Source: an uncultured Ancrocorticia sp.
Lineage (GTDB): Bacteria; Actinomycetota; Actinomycetes; Actinomycetales; Actinomycetaceae
Reading direction: 5' to 3'
NCBI GenBank assembly: GCA_905373325.1
Contig: CAJPTB010000122.1
Coordinates: 1 to 6,348 of the forward strand
DNA length: 6,348 bases
Below are positions 1-5,345 of this stretch, one piece after another. Below the pieces are notes generated by a model, which did no database searches, had not been told where the DNA came from, and worked only from the letters and a program-made list of their open reading frames with translations. The translations under genes and the position numbers were made by a program. Numbering within the stretch: the stretch's first letter is position 1; every line of letters begins with the position of its first letter.

Positions 1-69
1 GGCGCACTGTTGTTGCTTGGGCTGGCGCACTGTTGTTGCTTGGGCTGGCGCACTGTTGTTGCTTGGGCT
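1..69. repeat. 23-bp tandem repeat, three exact copies at the window edge
   Basis: Copies at 1-23, 24-46 and 47-69 are identical and begin GGCGCACTGTTGTTGC. The array probably continues beyond the left edge. From 70 to about 165 it decays into shorter, diverged copies of about 17-23 bp that keep a GGcGCaCtGcTG-like core. The period is not a multiple of three, so it reads as a 23-residue repeat in every frame with no stop codons. This explains the overlapping long open frames here. It could be a variable-number minisatellite, or part of a low-complexity Q/A/P-rich protein read leftwards. Confidence 0.9.
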
Positions 70-332
70 GGCGCACTGCTGCGGGGCCTGCCGCACCGCT
101 GCCTGGGCCGCGGCGTATTGCAGCGGGGTCGGTGCACAGCGGGGGCCGGTGCGCTGCTGCAGTTCACAATGCGGCCGCCGTCGTCTCTGCGTCTGGCTCT
201 TCAGTGGGCGCTTCGTCGTGCTCGGAGCGGTCACGCGTGTAGCATCGTGTGCGGATCGTTTGCGACGCAATCGGATGACGGAGTCCTCCCGCACATTCGA
301 AGTCGTTGGGGACGGCGAAGGACAGAGGCTGG

Positions 333-416
333 TTGCCGCTGGCCGTCGAAAGACGACCGGTTGCCACCGGCTGTCGGAAGGCGGCTATCTGCCAGTGGCC
401 GCTGAAAGCGACGAAG
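333..416. repeat. Degenerate 28-bp tandem repeat just upstream of tatB
   Basis: Three diverged copies (333-360, 361-388, 389-416) share the pattern yTGCCrsyGGCyGyyGrAAG. About two thirds of positions match between neighbouring copies. The spacing is exactly 28 bp and is not a multiple of three, so it is unlikely to be coding. The last copy runs into the tatB Shine-Dalgarno (GAAGG at 413-417). Confidence 0.5.
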
Positions 417-426
417 GGCGGCCGAC

Positions 427-1089
427 ATGCTCGGAATCAGCGGCGGGGAGTTCTTGGTGCTCCTCGTTGTCGGCGCGCTCGTTCTCGGCCCTAAAAACAT
501 AGCCGAAGCCCTGCGCGCAATGCGCAAAGGAATTGAAGCCTTGCGGCAGTGGAGCGCCGGCATGCGGGCAGGGGCCGACGGCGAATTGGGCGTCGCGGAG
601 AAGGAGGTCGCAGCGCTCGCAAACTTGGACCTCCGCCAGCTTGACCCTCGCAGGATCGTGCGCGAAGCCGTGCGCGACGAGATGGAGGCGTGGATGGCGA
701 TGGCGGGCGCGGGCGGCGCGGGGCCCTCGAGCTCGGAGAAAGGCGCCGACCCGGCCGGGGACGGGGCGAACAGGGCGGCTAGAACGGCTGAAAGGGCAGT
801 TTACAGCGCCGCGGCCTTCGCTCGCGCCGGTTCTGAGCGCGCCGGCTCAAGGCGCACCAGTTCGAAGCGCGCGGCCACACAGGGCGCCGACGCAGCGGCG
901 ACGAAAGGCGCGCATGCCCCGCAAGGTCTGGATGCGCAAGTCCCGCAAGGTCTGGATGCGCAAGTCCCGCAAGAACCGGCCGCGCAAGCCCCGCAAGAAC
1001 CGGCCGCGCAAGCCGAACCCGAGCCAAACGAAAAGTCGCCGGGCGAGCTTTCTGCCGCGCGGGACTCGATTGAAGGAGACAAACTGTGA
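427..1089 (+). CDS. tatB: Sec-independent (twin-arginine) translocase subunit TatB
   Basis: TatB, with TatC, forms the receptor that binds twin-arginine signal peptides of folded proteins at the cytoplasmic membrane. Seen: a short N-terminus with Glu8, a single membrane helix (about residues 8-20), the TatB-type Gly21-Pro22 hinge, an amphipathic helix (about 24-47), and an LRQLDPRRIVREAV stretch (69-82) resembling the segment after the helix in actinobacterial TatB. From about residue 95 the 220-aa chain is a long Ala/Gly/Pro/Gln-rich tail, probably disordered and cytoplasmic, ending in four 8-residue repeats (166-197). The start ATG has GAAGG nine bases upstream. The stop TGA overlaps the GTG of tatA, so the two are translationally coupled. 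The Gly-Pro hinge and long tail, against the FGxxKLP of the next gene, decide TatB rather than TatA. The gene precedes tatA, the reverse of the common tatABC order. Confidence 0.9.
   Translation: MLGISGGEFLVLLVVGALVLGPKNIAEALRAMRKGIEALRQWSAGMRAGADGELGVAEKEVAALANLDLRQLDPRRIVREAVRDEMEAWMAMAGAGGAGPSSSEKGADPAGDGANRAARTAERAVYSAAAFARAGSERAGSRRTSSKRAATQGADAAATKGAHAPQGLDAQVPQGLDAQVPQEPAAQAPQEPAAQAEPEPNEKSPGELSAARDSIEGDKL
922..1017 (+). repeat. 24-bp in-frame tandem repeat in the tatB tail
   Basis: Four 24-bp units lie at 922-945, 946-969, 970-993 and 994-1017. The first two are identical and encode QGLDAQVP. The last two are nearly identical and encode QEPAAQAP and QEPAAQAE. A looser copy encoding ATKGAHAP precedes them (898-921). 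The period is a whole number of codons, as expected if selection keeps the tatB frame open while the tail length varies. Confidence 0.9.
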
Positions 1090-1352
1090 AACCCTCGCAC
1101 ATCATTGTTCTGGTCGTCGTTCTCGTGGTGGTCTTCGGCGCTTCGAAGCTGCCCGACGTCGCTAAATACTTTGGGCAGTCGCTCAAAGTGCTCCGGAAGG
1201 AGATGCGGGAATTCCACGACGAGGATTCGGCCTCCGCCGCCAAACCGTCCGGCTCCTCTGCGCACGAGGGGCGGGCGCCTGCGGGGCCGCCCGCGGGCGA
1301 GCAAAAGTCGCCCGAAGGGAACGGACCGTCGTCCGACGACGGGCGAGCCTGA
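1086..1352 (+). CDS. tatA: Sec-independent (twin-arginine) translocase subunit TatA
   Basis: TatA oligomerises in the membrane to form the conduit for folded Tat substrates after TatBC has bound the signal peptide. The 88-aa product fits TatA: an N-terminal hydrophobic helix (about residues 5-16), the diagnostic FGASKLP hinge (17-23), an amphipathic helix rich in Lys/Arg (about 24-43, VAKYFGQSLKVLRKEM) and an acidic, Gly/Pro/Ser-rich soluble tail. The GTG start is chosen because AAGGAG (1073-1078) sits seven bases upstream and the methionine begins directly before the membrane helix. The start overlaps the tatB stop, which implies coupled translation. A 78-bp gap separates it from tatC. An inverted repeat lies in its last codons (1326-1342). 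Confidence 0.94.
   Translation: MKPSHIIVLVVVLVVVFGASKLPDVAKYFGQSLKVLRKEMREFHDEDSASAAKPSGSSAHEGRAPAGPPAGEQKSPEGNGPSSDDGRA
1326..1342 (+). promoter_or_regulatory. Inverted repeat at the 3' end of tatA
   Basis: CCGTCGTC (1326-1333) and GACGACGG (1335-1342) are perfect reverse complements separated by one base. In RNA this allows a six-pair stem with a UCCGA loop, just before the tatA stop. No T-run follows, so it is not an intrinsic terminator. It could slow decay of upstream tatBA mRNA or reduce tatC expression, but it may also be a chance product of Asp/Ser codons. Confidence 0.3.
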
Positions 1353-1430
1353 CGCAAGGTTCCCTGTTCACAAGCACAGCGGAAAACGCAACGTGAAAGC
1401 AGATCGAGGCCGCGCGGCAGGAAGCGTGAC

Positions 1431-2366
1431 ATGACGGCAGACGGAGCCCGCGCGAAAGAGCCGTACCCGAAGAGGCCGCGCACGAAAAGGCTGCGCACGA
1501 AAAAGCCGCGCGCAGCAAGGGCACGGCCGTTCGATGCGAGCGGCCGGCGGCGCATCCTCGGCAGGCTGCGCTTTCTGGCGGATCGACGCCGCAATCCCGA
1601 GGGCAGGATGAGCCTGGCCAGCCACCTGGGCGAGCTTCGCTCGCGCTTCATCCGATCGCTGGCGGGGGTGTGCGTCGGCGCCGTCGTCGGCTGGTTCCTC
1701 TATGAACCGGTGCTCGATTTCATCCTCGAGCCGCTGACCGCGCTTGAGGATTCCCGCACACAGATCAACTTCCAGACGATCGGAGCGGGATTCGACCTGA
1801 AAATGCGCATGTCTCTGTGGATTGGCGCGATCGTTTCGAGCCCCTGGTGGATCTATCAGGTCGGCGCGTACATCGGCCCCGGCCTCAAGCGCAGCGAAAA
1901 GGCCTACGGCGCTGCTTTCGGCTGCGTGGGCGTCGCGCTCTTCGCCGCGGGAGCGTTCAGCGCCGTCCGGATGGCGCCCCACGCCGTCAGAATTCTCCAG
2001 AGCTTCGTCCCTGACGGGAGCTATTCGCTGCTCGAAGCCGGCTCCTACGTCACGTTTTACACCCGGCTCGTCCTCGCTTTCGGGATCTCTTTCCTTGTTC
2101 CCGAAGTGTTGACGGCGCTGAACTTCCTCGGACTTCTCAGCGCGCGGCGCATGCTCGGCGCGTGGCGTTGGGCGGTTGTCCTCGCCTTCGTCTTCGCGGC
2201 GATCGCCAACCCCCTGCCCAGCCCGTGGCCGATGACGGTCCAGGCCTTCGTCCTCATCGGGCTCTACCTGGCCGCGGTCCTCATTGCCTGGGCCAACGAG
2301 AGAATTCGGGCGCATCGTCGAAGCGGAGAGCGAACCGGCCTTACCGGCGAGCCGGCCCGCGAATAA
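1431..2366 (+). CDS. tatC: Twin-arginine translocase subunit TatC
   Basis: TatC is the core membrane subunit that recognises twin-arginine signal peptides and organises TatB and TatA. The 311-aa product has about six membrane helices (roughly residues 75-93, 128-147, 160-180, 208-228, 245-262 and 268-286). Conserved TatC features are SHLGELRSR (64-72) before helix 1, whose Glu/Arg residues correspond to the cytoplasmic signal-binding segment, and YIGPGLKRSEK (147-157) in the second cytoplasmic loop, whose Glu156 corresponds to the conserved Glu there. Residues 1-59 are an unusually basic extension containing three 5-residue repeats (KRPRT, KRLRT, KKPRA); part of it (RRNPEGRM) is familiar from actinobacterial TatC. 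The start at 1431 is supported by AGGA at 1419-1422, eight bases upstream. A shorter form from Met60 is possible. It is the last tat gene, with an oxidoreductase 52 bp downstream. Confidence 0.97.
   Translation: MTADGARAKEPYPKRPRTKRLRTKKPRAARARPFDASGRRRILGRLRFLADRRRNPEGRMSLASHLGELRSRFIRSLAGVCVGAVVGWFLYEPVLDFILEPLTALEDSRTQINFQTIGAGFDLKMRMSLWIGAIVSSPWWIYQVGAYIGPGLKRSEKAYGAAFGCVGVALFAAGAFSAVRMAPHAVRILQSFVPDGSYSLLEAGSYVTFYTRLVLAFGISFLVPEVLTALNFLGLLSARRMLGAWRWAVVLAFVFAAIANPLPSPWPMTVQAFVLIGLYLAAVLIAWANERIRAHRRSGERTGLTGEPARE
1470..1514 (+). repeat. 15-bp in-frame repeat in the TatC N-terminal extension
   Basis: Three diverged 15-bp units (1470-1484, 1485-1499, 1500-1514) encode KRPRT, KRLRT and KKPRA. 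They account for much of the positive charge before the conserved TatC core. The in-frame period suggests local duplication within a translated region. Confidence 0.65.
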
Positions 2367-2418
2367 AATGAAACGCAGACACAACGACCTCCAACGACAC
2401 TGCGACCCAAGGACCGCG

Positions 2419-3405
2419 ATGACCGTATACTCTCTCCTCGATCTGGCCTTCGTCGGACCGAGCGAAACGCCTTCGGACGCCTTCGCCCGGTCCGTTCTTT
2501 TGGCGCAGCGGGCGGAGCGCCTGGGCTTCGAACGCATCTGGTACGCCGAGCATCACAACATGCCGACTATCGCTTCCTCCGCGCCGGCCGTGCTCATTTC
2601 CCATGTGGCCGCGCGAACCTCGAAGATCAAGCTTGGCGCGGGCGGCGTGATGCTTCCCAACCACGCCCCGCTCATCGTCGCCGAGCAATTCGGCACCCTC
2701 GAAGCCCTCTATCCCGGCCGCATCGGCCTGGGCCTGGGAAGGGCGCCGGGCACCGACCCGCGAACGCTCCGCGCCCTGAGGAGGGATCCGAACGCAGCCG
2801 AAAATTTCCCCGACGACGTCGCAGAGCTGCGCGGCTACCTCGCCGACGCGACGGTCACGCCGGGCGTGAACGCCAACCCTGGGCGGGGGTCCAAGGTGCC
2901 GCTTTACATCCTCGGATCCTCGCTTTTCGGCGCGCAGCTGGCCGCCGCGCTCGGCTTGCCGTATGCCTTCGCGTCCCATTTCGCCCCGGAGATGCTGGAG
3001 CAGGCGATCAACGTCTACCGCGCCCGTTTCCGGCCCAGCGAGCAGTGCGCGCAACCCTACGTGATTGCCGCCGCGAATTTCATTGTGGCGGATGAGGAGG
3101 AGGCCGCGAAAGTCCAGCATGCCGAGGTCCTTCGGCGTCGCGTGAGGATGTTCGCCAAGGGCGCCGAGGAGATTTCCGACGCCGATCTAGACGCCTACAT
3201 TGCGTCCGGCAAAGCCGACCAGATCGTCGGGATGCTGAAGTATACGGCCGTTGGCACGGGCGGGGACGCCAAGCGGTTCCTCGACGGATTCGAGGCGACG
3301 ACGGGCGCCGACGAGGTCATGCTCGTCAACCTCTCTCCCGGAACCGCTCAGGCGGAGCGAGGCCTCGACCTCCTCGCCCAAGCGGTTGTCCGGTCGGCGC
3401 GCTGA
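2419..3405 (+). CDS. Luciferase-like (LLM-class) flavin-dependent oxidoreductase
   Basis: Predicted cytoplasmic monooxygenase of the bacterial-luciferase fold, which uses reduced flavin and oxygen to oxidise an organic substrate; the substrate is not known. The 328-aa protein shows hallmarks of the single-component-annotated LLM group: WYAEHHNM (41-48), ASSAP (52-56), a block at 73-101 with GGVMLPNHAPL then AEQFGTLEALYPGR, and RIGLGLGRAPGTD (101-113). The frame is open from 2284, inside tatC, with earlier ATGs at 2284 and 2368. I chose 2419 because AAGGA (2409-2413) lies five bases upstream and the protein then begins at the first beta strand (MTVYSLLDLAFVG). It is probably read from the tat operon or from a promoter inside tatC. 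Its stop lies 3 bp from the stop of the convergent flavoprotein gene, which could in principle supply flavin chemistry to it, but that is inference. Confidence 0.93.
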   Translation: MTVYSLLDLAFVGPSETPSDAFARSVLLAQRAERLGFERIWYAEHHNMPTIASSAPAVLISHVAARTSKIKLGAGGVMLPNHAPLIVAEQFGTLEALYPGRIGLGLGRAPGTDPRTLRALRRDPNAAENFPDDVAELRGYLADATVTPGVNANPGRGSKVPLYILGSSLFGAQLAAALGLPYAFASHFAPEMLEQAINVYRARFRPSEQCAQPYVIAAANFIVADEEEAAKVQHAEVLRRRVRMFAKGAEEISDADLDAYIASGKADQIVGMLKYTAVGTGGDAKRFLDGFEATTGADEVMLVNLSPGTAQAERGLDLLAQAVVRSAR

Positions 3406-3408
3406 GCC

Positions 3409-3999
3409 TCAAACGCCGAACTTCTCGGCTTGTTCCCGGATCTCGCGCAGAAACTTCTCGTGGCGACCGCCGCCCTGCTTGTTGACCTGGCCGAAATGGG
3501 TCCAACGGACATTGCGCAATCCGAGTGACTTCATGACCGTGGAAATAAACGTTCCCTTGATCGGGTTGCCCGCGAACAGCCGCAGATACCACTTCGGCGC
3601 GATGGCGGTGGTGATGACCCACGATTTGCCGATGTGCTGGAGTTTGCCCTTGAGCCCGGTCTTGGTGTCGATGTAGGCCCATGGCTTTTTCATGACCTTG
3701 TCGAAGAACCCTTTGACATTGGGCATCAAATAGGACCACCAAATCGGGGACAGGACGATGAGGGAGTCCGCCTCGTCGACCAGCTTCTGGTACGCGGTGA
3801 CAAGCGGATCGGCCGTTTCGCCCTTCTTGTAAAGGGACAGCTCCTCGGTCGAGTAGTTTGGATCGAAGCCGTCGGCGTGCAAGTCGATTACCTTGTAATT
3901 CTTGCCCGCCTTGTCTAGGCCGGCCGTGACCGCCTCGAGGATCGCGTGATTGAAGGATTTACTGTACGGGTGGCCGTAAACGACTAGGGTGTGAGACAT
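3409..3999 (-). CDS. NAD(P)H:quinone-reductase-like flavodoxin-fold protein (MdaB/YwrO-like)
   Basis: Predicted cytoplasmic flavoprotein that transfers two electrons from NAD(P)H to quinones or similar electrophiles. The 196-aa length fits the flavodoxin-like NAD(P)H dehydrogenase (quinone) family. Seen: LVVYGHPYSKSFNHAI (5-20), the flavin-phosphate loop after the first beta strand, and SPIWWSYLMPNVKGFFDKV (84-102), the family's flavin-contact motif, followed by a third loop around GKSWVITTAIAP (124-135). The start at 3999 is chosen over the in-frame ATG at 4044 because AAGGAAG lies just upstream (4004-4010) and MSHTLVVYGHP is a normal family start. The extra 15 residues (MRRKPFRTETKKGRT) would translate that binding site. 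It lies 160 bp downstream of the TetR gene on the same strand, a common pairing for quinone- or drug-responsive reductases. The specific substrate cannot be read from sequence. Confidence 0.92.
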   Translation of the reverse strand: MSHTLVVYGHPYSKSFNHAILEAVTAGLDKAGKNYKVIDLHADGFDPNYSTEELSLYKKGETADPLVTAYQKLVDEADSLIVLSPIWWSYLMPNVKGFFDKVMKKPWAYIDTKTGLKGKLQHIGKSWVITTAIAPKWYLRLFAGNPIKGTFISTVMKSLGLRNVRWTHFGQVNKQGGGRHEKFLREIREQAEKFGV

Positions 4000-4095
4000 T
4001 GTTCTTCCTTTCTTTGTCTCAGTGCGGAACGGCTTGCGGCGCATCGCTCTATGTGTTTCGCGCGCCGGCCTGTCCGCATCGGATTTGTTTGCCGT

Positions 4096-4124
4096 GTTGG
4101 CATTCTGTTGTCAGGTTGGCATTC
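4096..4124. promoter_or_regulatory. Two direct repeats upstream of the quinone-reductase-like gene
   Basis: GTTGGCATTC occurs at 4096-4105 and again at 4115-4124, 19 bp apart, about two helical turns. Several flanking bases also match. They lie about 100-125 bp upstream of the ATG at 3999. On the - strand a CTGACA sits between them and could serve as a -35, but no good -10 follows at the right spacing. A regulator binding two same-face sites is plausible; which regulator is unknown. The sites do not resemble the inverted repeat in front of the TetR gene. Confidence 0.35.
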
Positions 4125-4159
4125 AGCTGCCGGGTCGATTCGGGTTTTTCTGCGTTTGC

Positions 4160-4927
4160 TCATTTCTTGTCGACGCAATCTCCCCCTTCTTCATGGGCTG
4201 CTTGCTCCTCTTCCGCCGGGCTCCGGGGCTCTTCGGCGGAGGTCTGTGCCGTCGCAATCGACAGCACGGACCTCAACGCCGCTTTGAGAAAAGCGCTCCG
4301 ATGGCGAACGGTTCCGGACGTCACGAGCTTCGAGTAGCCCTGAATGAAAGACCATAGGCTCACGAACAGGTCGCGCCCGGCTTCGTCGGCGCTGCGCCAC
4401 GGGGGCAGAGACTGGGACTCGACGAGCCGCCCGATCTCACGGTGGACGAAGGCAAGCAGCTCCCAGCGGGCCCCCGCCCCGGCGTCGACGGCGGACGTGT
4501 TGTTGCTCGAGGGGCCGAAAAACGCGAATTCGAGGAGGTTGGGGTGCTCTTCCGAATACACGATGAGGCGTTCGCCGACGTCGAAAATCGAATCGACGGG
4601 GCTCTCGTGGGCCGCTGCATCCGCGAGCGCGCCGAGCCTGCCGGACATCTCCTCCTGCGCGGCCTCGAAAAGAGCCTCCTTGTCCGGAAAGTGTTTGTAC
4701 ATCGCAGGAGTCGAGATCGAGCACGCTTTCGCCACGGCCCCCAGAGTCACCGAGGGCCAGCCCGAGGCGTCGATGATTTCGACGGTTGCCGCCGCCAGAC
4801 GGGCTCGTGTGTCCGTCCGCCGTTTGTCGCCGCGCGCCTCGCCGCGTTTCGGCCGCGCGCTCGGTTCCGGAAGCTTTTTCTGTTTCGCCGACGCGGCCTG
4901 CGAATGGATTGAAATGGATGTACCCAT
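4160..4927 (-). CDS. TetR/AcrR-family transcriptional regulator
   Basis: Predicted one-component repressor: an N-terminal DNA-binding helix bundle and a C-terminal ligand-binding, dimerising domain. In the 255-aa product, residues 38-57 form the first helix (TDTRARLAAATVEIIDASGW), and 61-80 contain the TetR helix-turn-helix with the signature MYKHFPDKEALFEA (77-90). The C-terminal domain has LWSFIQGYSKLVTSG (191-205), resembling the last helices of WHG-type TetR domains with Gln where His is common. The last 30 residues are Glu/Ala/Ser-rich and look disordered. Residues 1-37 are a basic extension longer than usual. The ATG at 4925-4927 is the first possible start, since a TAA stop precedes it in frame at 4937-4939. 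An AAGGA lies 13 bases upstream, too far to be typical, and the predicted transcript start coincides with the ATG, so leaderless translation is possible. Likely autoregulated through the adjacent inverted repeat; the reductase downstream is the most likely partner gene. Confidence 0.93.
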   Translation of the reverse strand: MGTSISIHSQAASAKQKKLPEPSARPKRGEARGDKRRTDTRARLAAATVEIIDASGWPSVTLGAVAKACSISTPAMYKHFPDKEALFEAAQEEMSGRLGALADAAAHESPVDSIFDVGERLIVYSEEHPNLLEFAFFGPSSNNTSAVDAGAGARWELLAFVHREIGRLVESQSLPPWRSADEAGRDLFVSLWSFIQGYSKLVTSGTVRHRSAFLKAALRSVLSIATAQTSAEEPRSPAEEEQAAHEEGGDCVDKK

Positions 4928-4932
4928 GGCAA

Positions 4933-4953
4933 TAGGTTAATCCTTTTAACCTA
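4933..4953. promoter_or_regulatory. Perfect inverted repeat, likely TetR operator
   Basis: TAGGTTAA (4933-4940) and TTAACCTA (4946-4953) are perfect 8-bp reverse complements around a 5-bp centre. The 21-bp site is AT-rich in a very GC-rich setting and begins five bases before the TetR start codon. It covers the -10 and most of the spacer of the predicted promoter, the usual arrangement for autorepression. Read as - strand mRNA it would instead form a stem with AAGGA in the loop, so post-transcriptional control is an alternative if transcription starts further upstream. Confidence 0.6.
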
Positions 4954-4962
4954 AATCGGCAA
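4934..4962 (-). promoter_or_regulatory. Putative promoter of the TetR gene
   Basis: On the - strand TTGCCG (4957-4962) is followed after exactly 17 bp by TAACCT (4934-4939), which fits the actinobacterial TAnnnT -10 pattern. Six bases then separate it from the A of the ATG at 4927. Initiation at or next to the start codon would give a leaderless mRNA, which is common in actinobacteria. The promoter is inferred by inspection only. Confidence 0.45.
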
Positions 4963-4997
4963 GTACAGAGCGTGTCCGCGCGCCGGGCAGTGTTGCC

Positions 4998-5290
4998 CAA
5001 GCGAGCGCGGCGAACCGCCGAAACGGGGCGATGTCGGCCTAAGCGCGGCGCAATATGCGGCGAAGGCAAAGCGCGGCGCCGAAACAGGACGGTGAGGGCC
5101 TGAGCGTGGTGCGATAGGCAGCGGAGGCGAATCGCGCGGACGAAAGATGCCCGCGCAAACGCGGCGCGATACGCGGCGGAGGCAAAGCGCGGCGCCGAAA
5201 CAGGACGGTGAGGGTCTGAGCGTGGCGCAATAGGCGGCGGAGGCGAATCGGCGGATGAAAGATGCCCGCGCAAACGTGGCGCGATGCTCA
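4998..5290. repeat. Two-level tandem array, about 116-bp period
   Basis: A unit beginning AAAGCGCGGCGCCGAAACAG at 5068 recurs at 5184; the first 31 bases are identical and the remainder differs by a few substitutions and one deleted base. Each unit splits into two related halves built on GCGyGGyGCrATAnGCrGCGrAGGC, at about 5043, 5104, 5159, 5220 and 5274, with alternating spacings of about 61 and 55 bp. A more decayed unit covers about 4998-5067. The period is not a multiple of three, so the array is probably non-coding. Each full unit contains a small stem, CCGCG-CAAA-CGCGG at 5151-5164; in the next copy one pair becomes G-U, which keeps the stem only in + strand RNA. Confidence 0.85.
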
Positions 5291-5310
5291 ATGTACGCGC
5301 TCGCGAAGTC

Positions 5311-5339
5311 TTGTGCGCTGCTCCCGCGTATCAGATAAT
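5311..5339 (+). promoter_or_regulatory. Putative sigma70-type promoter of the small RNA unit
   Basis: TTGTGC (5311-5316), 17 bp, then GATAAT (5334-5339), which matches five of six bases of TATAAT. The -35 keeps only the TTG. Transcription would start at about G5346, at the left side of the first hairpin. Confidence 0.4.
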
Positions 5340-5345
5340 GGTCTC

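Larger units (their letters stand above)
1..426. other. Gene-poor region upstream of the tat operon
   Basis: No confident gene is seen in these 426 bases. All three + frames stay open for long distances, but the products are Cys/Arg/Trp-rich and repetitive and the codon use is poor. On the - strand one frame is open from about 384 to the left edge. Its first usable start is a GTG at 292-294 with no Shine-Dalgarno in front. It would give an Arg/Lys-rich start (VREDSVIRLRRKRS) and then a Gln/Ala/Pro-rich tail (QYAAAQAAVRQAPQQ) with fairly high GC at third positions between about 60 and 165. A divergent, partial hypothetical gene is therefore possible but unproven. The region carries a 23-bp tandem array and a 28-bp degenerate repeat. 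The tat promoter must lie here or the operon must be read from upstream; I found no convincing -35/-10 pair. Confidence 0.5.

Noticed and set aside
1..165. CRISPR array
   Set aside because: The 23-bp copies are directly adjacent with no unique spacers.
2284..2418. Earlier starts for the luciferase-like gene at 2284 or 2368
   Set aside because: Neither has a good ribosome-binding site, the first lies inside tatC, and the added residues do not resemble the family's N-terminus.
1368..2537. A 389-codon open frame on the - strand across tatC
   Set aside because: It is antisense to an unmistakable tatC, is rich in Arg/Glu/Asp/Gly in the manner of GC-rich shadow frames, and shows no family motif.
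4000..4044. An N-terminal extension of the quinone-reductase-like protein from the ATG at 4044
   Set aside because: The strong AAGGAAG at 4004-4010 directly before the ATG at 3999 and the family-like start MSHTLVVYGHP favour the shorter form.
4130..4149. Possible + strand terminator with a UCGA loop followed by T5
   Set aside because: The stem is only five pairs, two of them G-U, and no + strand gene lies upstream.
4437..5291. A 284-codon - strand frame covering the TetR N-terminus and the repeat array
   Set aside because: It overlaps the TetR gene out of frame and its other half is the tandem repeat, whose period shifts codon phase between copies.
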